In this document: piece by piece, positions 44,979 through 53,438 of the stretch
Position numbering within the stretch: position 1 is the first letter of the stretch
Layout: each line of letters begins with the position of its first letter
Assembly: GCA_045110475.1 (NCBI GenBank)
Contig: JBGCGC010000042.1
Coordinates: 8,112-72,111, forward strand
Reading direction: 5' to 3'
Source of the DNA: Granulosicoccus sp045110475
GTDB lineage: Bacteria > Pseudomonadota > Gammaproteobacteria > Granulosicoccales > Granulosicoccaceae
DNA length: 64,000 nt
Notes under the pieces: generated by a model
Database searches by the model: none
The model's input: the letters and a program-made list of their open reading frames with translations, nothing else
What the model was told of the DNA's origin: nothing
Program-made: the position numbers and the translations under genes

Positions 44979-47237
44979 GTGAAAAACAGATTCGAGCGCT
45001 TGCTGTCACCACAGAGCATTGCAGTATTTGGAGGTCAGTGGGCTGCTTCGGTGGTACGGCAATGTCGTAAACTTGGTTACACGGGTGAGATATGGCCGGT
45101 GCACCCTAATCACGAATCGATAGACGGGCTTGTCTGTTATGAATCGATAGATGAACTGCCAGCGTCTCCCGACGCCTGTTTTCTCGGTGTCAACAAGGAA
45201 AGTACCATTGGCATAGTCGAAAAACTTCGTAACACAGGCGCAGGTGGTGCGGTCTGTTTTGCCGCAGGTTTCAGTGAAACTGCCAGCCGCGACAATCAGG
45301 GTGAATCGCGACAGGCGCGTTTGATAGAGGCGGCAGGTGACATGCCTTTGCTGGGTCCCAATTGTTACGGTCTAATCAACTATGTTGACCGGGTAGCCCT
45401 TTGGCCTGATCAGCATGGTGGCAGAGCTGTCGATAGTGGTGTGGCTATCATCACTCAGTCATCCAACATCGCCATCAATCTCACAATGCAACAACGTGGT
45501 CTACCCGTATCCTACCTACTTACGGTCGGCAACCAGGCACAGACAACGCATGCAGAACTTGCAGCAGCTATCATTGAAGATGAACGCGTCAGTGCCCTTG
45601 GGCTGCATATAGAGGGTTTTTCGGATATTCGTGCGTTTGAAGCACTGGCCTCACGAGCGCGCAAGCTTGGCAAGCATATCGTTGTGTTGAAAACCGGTGT
45701 TACGCAACTTTCCCGGGCTGCCCTGTTGTCGCATACGCGTTCGCTTTCGGGTGACGATATCGCTGCCACAGCATTTTTGGAAAGGCTCAACATCGTTCGC
45801 GTGCAGGGTCTCGGTGAATTTGTAGAAACCTTGAAAGTGCTGAACAGCCAACGGCCGGTGGGTGGTTACCGGCTGCTTTCAATGAGTTGTTCCGGCGGAG
45901 AGGCAGCCATGATCGGAGACATAGCCCAGTCCGTGGGGCTTACGTTTCCAGCCCTTGGTACCGCGCAAAAAACCGAACTTGATGCGGTTCTCGGAAAACA
46001 GCTCCGTCTATCCAATCCACTCGATTACCACACGGCTATCTGGGATGATTCTGCTGCTATGGTAGGCATGGTCAGGGCAATGCTTCAAGCCAGACCCGCA
46101 CCAGGCAGTGACACCGTCTCCGCCAACGACCAGTTTGAGTCACTGGCCGATATCGCGTTACTGGTTCTGGATTTCCCTCGCCAGGATCGATGCGTGCTTG
46201 ATCAATGGAAAGCTGCGGCTGATGCCTACATCGAGGCAACACGCGACTGGCAAGGGTTCGCCGCTGTACTGGCGACCCTGCCGGAAAACATGCCGGAAAT
46301 TATGGCGAACTACCTGATGGAGGCGGGTGTCGTGCCACTGGCGGGTATACGTGATGGCCTGCTGGCCTTGCGTAACGCAGCCTGGCTCAACATCGCTGCA
46401 CAGCTCGCTGAATCCCCCCCGGTGTGGCTGGCAGACCAACGTACCGTTACCGCGCGAGCAGCAGTGCTGTCGCTCCTGGATGGGCAGGGTAGAGCCGCTC
46501 AAACTGATGACAAGCCCAGTGCTCGTCGAACCAGCCAACAAGCCTGGGGGCTGGTAAAAGCCGCCAGATCCAATCCAGAAGTGCCACGGATGCTTGACGA
46601 AAGCACAGCGAAGCGCTGGCTTAACCGCTTTGGCATGCACGTACCGGTCAGTGTCAGACTATCGTTTGCTGATGTGCGTTCAACGCTTAAATTGAGCAAG
46701 GCGCTCAACAAGGCATCGCCAACGTTCAGCTACCCCGTTGTTGCCAAAGGCCTTGGACTAGTACACAAAAGTGAAGCCAACGCCATAGAGTTGCGCATCG
46801 AAAACCGTCGTGAACTGGAACGAGCCATTCAACGCATTAATTGCGAGGGGGGTTGCCTGATAGAGGAATACGTCGAAGGCAGCATCGCCGAGTTACTCGT
46901 CAGTGTGGTCCTTGATCCGGTGCATGGTTTGCTGATGACGCTGAGTGCAGGCGGTATTTACACTGAAATTCTGCATGATTCTGAATTCTGCCTGCTACCG
47001 GCTTCGCGTGTTGAGTTGGACCGACGCGTTCAACGCTTGCGATGTGCACCGTTGCTCAACGGATTTCGTGGTCGGCCCGTTGTTGACAGACAGTGCCTGC
47101 TGGATGCGCTGGAAGCGGTACAGCAGGCCGCCTTGCAACTGGGTGACAGACTGGTGGAACTGGAGGTTAATCCTCTGATTTGTACTGCCGATGCCTGCAT
47201 TGCCGTCGATGCGCTGTTGGTCGTCAGAGACGGCTAG
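44979..47237 (+). CDS. NDP-forming acyl-CoA synthetase
   Basis: This 752-residue acetyl-CoA synthetase (ADP-forming)-like protein fuses the alpha and beta parts. An N-terminal CoA-binding Rossmann domain (SIAVFGGQWAASVVRQ) is followed by ligase-like domains with LLGPNCYGLINY and the phosphohistidine motif SHTRSLSGDD. A C-terminal ATP-grasp domain has FSYPVVAKGLGLVHKSE. It makes acyl-CoA with release of ADP or GDP and phosphate. The start is GTG, with no clear ribosome site. Its TAG stop is the first three bases of repeat copy F. Substrate unknown, perhaps the acid bound by the TRAP protein. Confidence 0.9.
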   Translation: MKNRFERLLSPQSIAVFGGQWAASVVRQCRKLGYTGEIWPVHPNHESIDGLVCYESIDELPASPDACFLGVNKESTIGIVEKLRNTGAGGAVCFAAGFSETASRDNQGESRQARLIEAAGDMPLLGPNCYGLINYVDRVALWPDQHGGRAVDSGVAIITQSSNIAINLTMQQRGLPVSYLLTVGNQAQTTHAELAAAIIEDERVSALGLHIEGFSDIRAFEALASRARKLGKHIVVLKTGVTQLSRAALLSHTRSLSGDDIAATAFLERLNIVRVQGLGEFVETLKVLNSQRPVGGYRLLSMSCSGGEAAMIGDIAQSVGLTFPALGTAQKTELDAVLGKQLRLSNPLDYHTAIWDDSAAMVGMVRAMLQARPAPGSDTVSANDQFESLADIALLVLDFPRQDRCVLDQWKAAADAYIEATRDWQGFAAVLATLPENMPEIMANYLMEAGVVPLAGIRDGLLALRNAAWLNIAAQLAESPPVWLADQRTVTARAAVLSLLDGQGRAAQTDDKPSARRTSQQAWGLVKAARSNPEVPRMLDESTAKRWLNRFGMHVPVSVRLSFADVRSTLKLSKALNKASPTFSYPVVAKGLGLVHKSEANAIELRIENRRELERAIQRINCEGGCLIEEYVEGSIAELLVSVVLDPVHGLLMTLSAGGIYTEILHDSEFCLLPASRVELDRRVQRLRCAPLLNGFRGRPVVDRQCLLDALEAVQQAALQLGDRLVELEVNPLICTADACIAVDALLVVRDG

Positions 47238-47262
47238 GAGCCTCCGGTCGCGCAGTCTCCTA
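47235..47262. repeat. Minimal palindromic repeat element, copy F, between convergent genes
   Basis: This 28-bp unit runs from TAGGAG to CTCCTA. It fills the whole gap between two convergent genes: its left TAG is the stop of the acyl-CoA synthetase and its right CTA, read on the minus strand, is the TAG stop of urtE. The sequence CTAG stands at both ends, which would fit a 4-bp target duplication. Confidence 0.78.
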
Positions 47263-47958
47263 GACCGTCAAATACTGCCGGACTAAATCATCACCCAGTT
47301 CATCCATTGCGCCTGTGGCGACAATATGCCCTCGATCCATAATGGCAAAGTCGTCGCCGACTCGGCGTGCAAACGGTAGCTTTTGTTCTACCAGCAAGAC
47401 GGTCAGCCCGATTTCCCTGTTCAGTTTCTGAATAATGTTGCCAATGTCCTGCACAACATTGGGCTGGATACCTTCGGTGGGTTCGTCCAGTAAGAGAACC
47501 TCTGGCTGGGTTGCCAACGCGCGTCCGATAGCCAGCTGCTGTTGCTGTCCGCCCGACAGATCACCACCGCGCCGCTTGCGCATGTCTTTCAGTACCGGAA
47601 AGAGTGTGTAGATAATTTCGGGGATACTTCGCTGACCATCATTTCTGGCTCTCAGACCGATAGCCAGATTCTCCTCGACTGTCAGCAGCGGAAAAATCTG
47701 TCGTCCTTGTGGTACGTAGCCAATGCCCATGAAGGCGCGTTGTTCTGCGGAAACGCCAGTCAGAGAGGTGTCTGGTCCGAGACTGATATCACCTGCGCGT
47801 ATTGGCAGCAAACCGGTAATACACTGCATGAGCGTAGTCTTCCCTACGCCGTTTCTACCCATTAGCACTGTGCACGAGCCCTCGCTGACACTCAGATTGA
47901 CATCCTTGAGCGTATGCGAAGAGCCATAGTATTGATTGATGTTTGTCAGCTTCATCAT
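47260..47958 (-). CDS. urtE: Urea ABC transporter ATPase UrtE
   Basis: This 232-residue LivF-like ATPase has Walker A MGRNGVGKTTLMQ, the signature LSGGQQQQLAIGRAL and Walker B LLLDEPTEGIQPNVVQDI; the EGIQPN form is typical of UrtE. It pairs with UrtD to energise UrtBC. The ATG overlaps the urtD stop (ATGA). It is the last gene of urtABCDE, and its stop codon is shared with repeat copy F. Confidence 0.95.
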   Translation of the reverse strand: MMKLTNINQYYGSSHTLKDVNLSVSEGSCTVLMGRNGVGKTTLMQCITGLLPIRAGDISLGPDTSLTGVSAEQRAFMGIGYVPQGRQIFPLLTVEENLAIGLRARNDGQRSIPEIIYTLFPVLKDMRKRRGGDLSGGQQQQLAIGRALATQPEVLLLDEPTEGIQPNVVQDIGNIIQKLNREIGLTVLLVEQKLPFARRVGDDFAIMDRGHIVATGAMDELGDDLVRQYLTV

Positions 47959-48800
47959 GTCGTACTCTCCGTACCCAGATACACACGCATGACTTCACTG
48001 TTATTTTGAATATCACTCATGCTGCCCTCGGCCAGCACGCTACCCTGATGAAGCACGGTCACCGGTGATTGCAAGGCCCTGACAAATTCCATGTCGTGTT
48101 CAACTACGACAACAGCACGCTCACCTGACAGCGTGCGCAACAATTCCACCGTCTTGTCCATTTCCTGATGGGTCATTCCTGCTGCCGGCTCATCGACCAG
48201 TAACAATAGGGGGTTTTGCATTATCAGCATCCCGATCTCAAGCCATTGCTTTTGTCCATGCGATAGAAGTCCAGCGTTCCTATACAGATCATCAAGCAGA
48301 TTGATGGTTTTTGCAATGGACTCAATCCTGTCAACGCTCTCACTGTTTAGCCGGGCCTTGTAGGTTCCCCACACCGTACGCGGGCCGTCCATCGACAGCT
48401 CAAGGTTATCAAATACACTTAAATTCTCGAATACAGAGGGTTTCTGGAATTTCCGTCCAATCCCAGCCTGCGCAATCTCGGCCTCATCCAGACGCAGCAG
48501 ATTTATACGCTGCCCAAACCAGGCGCTACCCGTATCTGGACGAGTCTTGCCCGTCACAATATCCATCAGTGTTGTCTTGCCAGCACCATTGGGTCCTATC
48601 AGGCAGCGCAGTTCACCCGTGTTAACGTAGAAGTTCAGATTGCTGATTGCTTGAAAGCCGTCAAAATTGACGGATATATCTTCAAGGTACAAGGCAGTAC
48701 CATGTGTCAGATCCAGATCTTCCACATACCGCGGAATCAGAAACTCAAAGACGCGATCCCGCTTTATCAGCGGTTTGCGATAATTCTGATTGATGCTCAC
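47955..48800 (-). CDS. urtD: Urea ABC transporter ATPase UrtD
   Basis: This 281-residue LivG-like ATPase has Walker A GPNGAGKTTLMD, the GIGRKFQKPSVFENLSVFDNLE segment characteristic of UrtD, signature LSHGQKQWLEIG and Walker B LLLVDEPAAGMTHQE. The start is GTG and overlaps the urtC stop (GTGA). An N-terminal extension of about 40 residues precedes the ATPase fold, as is common in UrtD. Confidence 0.95.
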   Translation of the reverse strand: MSINQNYRKPLIKRDRVFEFLIPRYVEDLDLTHGTALYLEDISVNFDGFQAISNLNFYVNTGELRCLIGPNGAGKTTLMDIVTGKTRPDTGSAWFGQRINLLRLDEAEIAQAGIGRKFQKPSVFENLSVFDNLELSMDGPRTVWGTYKARLNSESVDRIESIAKTINLLDDLYRNAGLLSHGQKQWLEIGMLIMQNPLLLLVDEPAAGMTHQEMDKTVELLRTLSGERAVVVVEHDMEFVRALQSPVTVLHQGSVLAEGSMSDIQNNSEVMRVYLGTESTT

Positions 48801-49900
48801 ACCTTTGTCTCCACCAAGTCGCTTGACTGGGCGCGTTTTCTACGAATACGCAGGCCCGCAATACCTTTGGGTAATAACAGCGTCACCACCACAAATAACA
48901 ACCCCAGAGCAAACAGCCAGGCTTCCGGGTAAGCGCCTGTGAACCAGGTCTTTGCGTAGTTGACGCCTAGCGCCCCTACCACTGCGCCATAGAGTGTGCC
49001 ACGTCCACCAATTGCCACCCAGACGACCACTTCGATTGAATTAAGAGGAGAAAACTCTCCGGGATTGATAATGCCAACCTGCGGCACATACAAAGCCCCC
49101 GCCAGTCCGGCAATCATTGCAGACAAAGTAAACAGGGCAAGTTTCACCCTCTCCACACGATAGCCGAGAAAGCGCGTTCTATCTTCTGCATCGCGAACGG
49201 CGATAGCCACTTTGCCCAGCCTTGATCGAAGAATGCTGTCACACAGAAGATAGACAAGAATAAGGGCTACGCCGGAGGCGACAAACAAACCTAGACGCAC
49301 ATTATCTGAACGCAGATCAAATCCGAGCAGATCCTTGAAGTCAGTCAGTCCGTTGTTTCCTCCAAATCCCATCTCATTACGAAAGAAGGCCAGCATTAAC
49401 GCGTAGGTCAAAGCCTGAGTAATAATCGACAGGTAAACACCGTTGACTCTTGAGCGAAAGGCAAACCAGCCGAAAACGAAAGCCAGCAGGCCGGGTACCA
49501 GAAAGATCATCAGGGCAGTAAAGGCGAAACTGTCAAACCCGATCCAGTACCACGGCAGTTCAGTCCAGTTCAGAAATACCATGAAATCAGGCAGCTCGGG
49601 ATTTCCGTACACACCGCGATCGCCAATCTGGCGCATCAGGTACATTCCCATGACGTACCCACCCAGTGCGAAAAATGCAGCGTGGCCAAGACTTAGAATG
49701 CCAAGATAGCCCCATACCAGATCGACCGCTACAGCCAGAATAGCGTAAGTGAGGTACTTGCCAAGCAGGCCCACTGTGTAGTTGCCAACATGCAACTCAT
49801 GATTGCCAGGAAGCTGATTGAAGGTGGTAACGCTAACAAGCAGTGCGATGACAGCACTGACAAACAGCAAGGTAGACAGGCGGGATTTTCCGGCGCGCAT
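48797..49900 (-). CDS. urtC: Urea ABC transporter permease UrtC
   Basis: This inner-membrane permease of the LivM type has about 367 residues. I choose ATG at 49900 because a GGAGGG ribosome site lies 9 bp before it, although a TTG at 49909 is also in frame and overlaps the urtB stop. It has several hydrophobic helices, with the segment GYLGILSLGHAAFFALGGYV and the coupling loop AIAVRDAEDRTRFLGYRVER. It forms the channel with UrtB. Confidence 0.94.
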   Translation of the reverse strand: MRAGKSRLSTLLFVSAVIALLVSVTTFNQLPGNHELHVGNYTVGLLGKYLTYAILAVAVDLVWGYLGILSLGHAAFFALGGYVMGMYLMRQIGDRGVYGNPELPDFMVFLNWTELPWYWIGFDSFAFTALMIFLVPGLLAFVFGWFAFRSRVNGVYLSIITQALTYALMLAFFRNEMGFGGNNGLTDFKDLLGFDLRSDNVRLGLFVASGVALILVYLLCDSILRSRLGKVAIAVRDAEDRTRFLGYRVERVKLALFTLSAMIAGLAGALYVPQVGIINPGEFSPLNSIEVVVWVAIGGRGTLYGAVVGALGVNYAKTWFTGAYPEAWLFALGLLFVVVTLLLPKGIAGLRIRRKRAQSSDLVETKV

Positions 49901-49905
49901 GACAA

Positions 49906-51525
49906 TCAACCCTCCACTGCGCGGCCGCGCTGCGGGAAGAGCCCGCGCGGTCGTTTCTGAATGAATATGATAAGAAAAACCAGCACCAGAATCTTCGCCA
50001 GGATGGCACCTGCCCAGGGTTCCATCAGTTTGTTGGCGATACCCAGTGTCATCCCGCTGATGAGCGTACCCCAGAGGTTGCCGACACCACCAAATACCAC
50101 CACCATAAAGCTGTCAACAATATAGGCCTGCCCCAGATTGGGTCCTACATTGGTAAGTTGGGATAGTGCCACACCTGCAATACCTGCAATGCCTGCACCC
50201 AGACCGAAGGTCAGTGAATCAATGCGTGATGAGCGCACACCCATGGCCCTTGCCATGGCTCGATTCTGCGAGACGGCACGCACCTCAAGACCGAAACGGC
50301 TTCGTTTGAGCAACACAACAAGCGCCGCAAAAACCAGCAGACAGAACACCAGTATATAAAGTCTGTTCAACGTCAGACTGAACGCGCCGTTGATCTGCAA
50401 CACGCCACTCATGAACTCAGGGTTGGCAACTGGAACGTTCTGTGGCGAGACAAACGTGCGTACCAACTGTTGCAGAATCAAACTGATACCGAATGTTGCC
50501 AGAAGTGTCTCCAGAGGACGCCCGTACAGGTACCGAATGACTGTACGTTCAATGACGATGCCGACGAGGCCGGTAAAGATAAAAGCGACAGGAATTGACA
50601 GAAGCAGGGCGCTACCGATGGACTGTGGCATCAATTGTTGCATGGCCCATGCACAGTATGCCCCCAACATGATGAGCTCACCATGTGCCATGTTGATAAC
50701 GCCCATCACGCCGAAACTGATGGCAAGTCCGATAGCGGCGAGGACAAGCACAGAGCCAAGGCTCAGGCCAAAGAACAAGGTCTCCAGCCATCCGAACAAG
50801 CTAAGCTGCTGCTCGTGAAACAGCCGTACGGCCAGAGCCGCACTACGAACATCTTCGTCCGGATCATTCGACTGGATATCAATGATTGCGCTGCGCGACC
50901 CTGACGATAAGTCAGCTCGCAGGGCATTGACTGCTGTCAGTCGCAACAGGGGATCTTCAGCGCTTAATTTCTTGCGGATATCAAGCTGCTGCAGTGCAAG
51001 CAGAACAGCTTGCGTCTTTTCACTGTCCAACAGCGAATCGAGCGTGTCTTGCTCAATGGACTGTGGGTTTTTAATCAGCGAATCCACCGCCGCCAGCCGC
51101 TCTTTCGGGTTGTCAGAGTACAAGCCCAGCCCCGCGATCAATTGCCGAAGATAACTACGAATGTTGTTGTTTAATTTCAGTCGCTTTACGCGGCGACTAC
51201 TGTCCCGCCCAAGGTCTTCACGGCCTTCCAGTGACATCATCATGAACTCACGGCCATCTTTTACGGCCCAGACAATATTGCCAGTAGGTTTGTGGAACAT
51301 CAGTTCGCCATCCAGAATCCCCTGTAATAGTTCACGGGTATCGTCACGTGGCAGAGCTGCCAGCGTGTCAAGCGCCTGAGTCCTTGTGCTTCCTTTCCCT
51401 TCGACAAAAGCTTCGAATATCGGATCAAGTTCGGCAACACCGGTGTTGACATCAGCGTTAACGAATTGGCCACCGGCCAGAAAACACAATAGGGACAAGC
51501 GAACAAGCAGGAAGCGAAGAAGCAT
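49906..51525 (-). CDS. urtB: Urea ABC transporter permease UrtB
   Basis: This 539-residue LivH-like permease has the long N-terminal periplasmic extension typical of UrtB. The ATG at 51525 gives a signal-like leader (LLRFLLVRLSLLCFLAGG); the open frame 30 codons longer runs into the urtA 3' region. Residues 30-260 form helical, HEAT-like repeats, followed by the membrane domain with SFGVMGVINMAHGELIMLGA and the coupling segment EVRAVSQNRAMARAMG. It sits between urtA and urtC in a typical order. Confidence 0.94.
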   Translation of the reverse strand: MLLRFLLVRLSLLCFLAGGQFVNADVNTGVAELDPIFEAFVEGKGSTRTQALDTLAALPRDDTRELLQGILDGELMFHKPTGNIVWAVKDGREFMMMSLEGREDLGRDSSRRVKRLKLNNNIRSYLRQLIAGLGLYSDNPKERLAAVDSLIKNPQSIEQDTLDSLLDSEKTQAVLLALQQLDIRKKLSAEDPLLRLTAVNALRADLSSGSRSAIIDIQSNDPDEDVRSAALAVRLFHEQQLSLFGWLETLFFGLSLGSVLVLAAIGLAISFGVMGVINMAHGELIMLGAYCAWAMQQLMPQSIGSALLLSIPVAFIFTGLVGIVIERTVIRYLYGRPLETLLATFGISLILQQLVRTFVSPQNVPVANPEFMSGVLQINGAFSLTLNRLYILVFCLLVFAALVVLLKRSRFGLEVRAVSQNRAMARAMGVRSSRIDSLTFGLGAGIAGIAGVALSQLTNVGPNLGQAYIVDSFMVVVFGGVGNLWGTLISGMTLGIANKLMEPWAGAILAKILVLVFLIIFIQKRPRGLFPQRGRAVEG

Positions 51526-51593
51526 GAAGTGACTCTGGGCGGGAGCAGGAGTGGGGGCTGCGCATCCTTGCGCAGAACGATACGTGTCGTTTT

Positions 51594-52892
51594 CTACAGA
51601 TTCTGCCCGGAACAAACGCCCGTGCTGACGTTATAGTTGCCGCACGACAGTGGTGCGCGCCAATCAGAAATCAGATCCTTGCTGCTGTCGAGGTAATCAG
51701 ACCATGCGTCACCGGCAACCAGCCCTGGCGTTTCCCAGACCACCTGAAACTGACCATCATCCTGAATCTCACCAATGAGGACAGGTTTGGTTATATGGTG
51801 GTTAGGCATCATTGCCGAGTAGCCACCGGTCAGGTTAGGAACTGCTACCCCGATAATGGCATCCTGCACGGCAGAGGCGTCAGTGGTACCTGCTTTCTCA
51901 ACGGCTTTGACCCACATGTTAAAGCCGATGTAGTGAGCCTCCATCGGATCGTTCGTCACTCGCGCATCATCTCCGATGAAGTCCAGCCAGCTATCGATGA
52001 ATTCATCATTAGCCTCTGCGTCCACACTCATAAAATAGTTCCAGGCTGCAAGATGTCCTACCAGGGGTCCTGTATCAAAGCCTGATAATTCCTCTTCCCC
52101 GACGGAGAAGGCAATGACCGGAATATCTTCAGCCGAGATGCCCTGATTGCCAAGCTCTTTGTAAAACGGCACGTTTGCATCGCCATTTACGGTAGACACT
52201 ACCGCAGTTTTTTTGCCTTCTGATCCGAAGGTCTTGATCTCGGAGACAATCGACTGCCAGTCCGCATGTCCAAACGGCGTGTAGTTGATCATGATGTCTT
52301 CGCTGGCTACACCATTGCCTTTCAGATAAGCCTCCAGAATCTTGTTGGTGGTTCTTGGATAGACGTAATCGGTACCCGCCAGTACCCAGCGCTCCACGCC
52401 TATTTCATTGCTAAGATAATCCACTGCAGGAATAGCCTGCTGGTTAGGTGCAGCTCCGGTGTAGAAGACATTCTTTGAGGACTCTTCTCCTTCGTACTGC
52501 ACCGGGTAGAACAGCAGGCTGTCAAGCTCTTCAAATACCGGCAGAACAGACTTGCGTGACACTGACGTCCACGCGCCAAAAGTTGCTGCAACGCCTTCCT
52601 GTTCGATAAGCTCGCGGGCTTTTTCAGCAAACAACGGCCAGTCTGAGGCTGGATCAACAACCACAGCTTCCAGTTGTTTGCCAAGCAAGCCACCGTTAGC
52701 GTTTTGCTGATCGATCAGCATCAGCATCGTGTCTTTTAACGTGGTCTCGGATATTGCCATGGTGCCTGACAGCGAATGCAGCACACCGACCTTGATCGTT
52801 TCTTCTTGCGCATGAAGCGACAGGCTTGCAGTAGCAATGCTCAGACTGGCAGCCGTCATGACTGATAACTTTAAACGGTTTTTTAAACGCAT
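51594..52892 (-). CDS. urtA: Urea ABC transporter substrate-binding protein UrtA
   Basis: This 432-residue periplasmic receptor has a signal peptide ending LSLHA before QEETIKVG. The mature start KVGVLHSLSGTMAISE and the DPASDWPLF and PVQYEGEESSKNV segments are diagnostic for UrtA, as opposed to LivJ. The ATG at 52892 has an AGGGAAAA ribosome site; the open frame upstream is not used. It is the first gene of urtABCDE. No urease genes are in the window, so the fate of the urea is not shown. Nitrogen control is expected but no convincing NtrC or sigma-54 site is visible. Confidence 0.95.
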   Translation of the reverse strand: MRLKNRLKLSVMTAASLSIATASLSLHAQEETIKVGVLHSLSGTMAISETTLKDTMLMLIDQQNANGGLLGKQLEAVVVDPASDWPLFAEKARELIEQEGVAATFGAWTSVSRKSVLPVFEELDSLLFYPVQYEGEESSKNVFYTGAAPNQQAIPAVDYLSNEIGVERWVLAGTDYVYPRTTNKILEAYLKGNGVASEDIMINYTPFGHADWQSIVSEIKTFGSEGKKTAVVSTVNGDANVPFYKELGNQGISAEDIPVIAFSVGEEELSGFDTGPLVGHLAAWNYFMSVDAEANDEFIDSWLDFIGDDARVTNDPMEAHYIGFNMWVKAVEKAGTTDASAVQDAIIGVAVPNLTGGYSAMMPNHHITKPVLIGEIQDDGQFQVVWETPGLVAGDAWSDYLDSSKDLISDWRAPLSCGNYNVSTGVCSGQNL

Positions 52893-52937
52893 GAATAGTT
52901 TTCCCTGAAAAATGAAGTCAACGTTGCTCATATGTGA

Positions 52938-52952
52938 ACAATCGCCGATTGT
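52938..52952. promoter_or_regulatory. 15-bp inverted repeat upstream of urtA
   Basis: ACAATCG and CGATTGT flank a single C, giving a nearly perfect palindrome about 45-60 bp before the urtA start. A TGGCAC, like half of a sigma-54 site, reads on the minus strand at 52966-52971, but the -12 GC is not where it should be. An operator role is inferred from position only. Confidence 0.4.
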
Positions 52953-53072
52953 CATAACAGGGACTGTGCCATCGGTTTTTTGCTAATGTTTACAAAGGTT
53001 TGAGGATTCCAAAGAAAATTCCGAAACCCAAGACGCTATATAATAGTGCGTGATTTGCTTTTTCTTAGTGCG

Positions 53073-53204
53073 TTATTCTGTTGTCACGCTCTTTGCCACG
53101 TTGCGCGTTTGGTCGACATCGCGCTTGAGAATCACCGCCGTGTGAGAGGCCAGCAGTTGCAGCGGGACGCCCAGTCCAAATCCTTCTGGAAACGGTTTGG
53201 CGTT
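53073..53204 (-). pseudogene. glmS: Remnant of the glmS 3' end
   Basis: Read on the minus strand, 43 codons before a TAA stop encode a peptide whose core, VPLQLLASHTAVILKRDVDQ, and ending NVAKSVTTE match the extreme C-terminus of glucosamine-6-phosphate synthase (in E. coli, PLQLLAYHVA and DVDQPRNLAKSVTVE). An in-frame TGA lies just before the remnant, and upstream sequence is repeat copy B, so the rest of the gene is missing. It is probably a decayed second copy or the trace of a rearrangement; an intact glmS is expected elsewhere because the enzyme is usually essential. Confidence 0.85.
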
Positions 53205-53217
53205 TCATGAATAGTCC

Positions 53218-53399
53218 AGGAGCCTGTGCAACCGGAGGCGGCCCCGCAGAAATCAATCGGCTACGAGCAGCCCACTTTTGGCCAAATTTTGCGCTCATTT
53301 TCGTCACTTAGCCAGCTAAACTCTTCGAATGAGCTCAACATTGGACGACTCTCGCTCGATCGCTTTCTGCGGGGCCGCCTCCGGCCGCGCACACTCCTA
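53218..53399. repeat. Long palindromic repeat element, copy B
   Basis: This 182-bp element has the same orientation as copy C and is the reverse complement of copy A. Terminal repeats run from AGGAGCCTG to CTCCTA, with a GC-rich core near each end. The interior carries the GCGCTCATTTTCG segment and a later partner. It begins 13 bp upstream of the glmS remnant's first codon and ends 40 bp before the AlkB-like start. A longer open frame running through it into alkB is an artefact. Confidence 0.85.
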
Positions 53400-53438
53400 G
53401 CCCGATTTCCGGTGAGTTGGGCAACAAATACTCTCCGT

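Noticed and set aside
52955..52971. Sigma-54 promoter before urtA
   Set aside because: TGGCAC is present but the GC expected ten bases after the GG is TG, so only half of the consensus is met.
53226..53438. Upstream extension of the alkB reading frame
   Set aside because: The added codons are the translation of repeat copy B and carry no alkB similarity; the ATG at 53439 gives the normal length.
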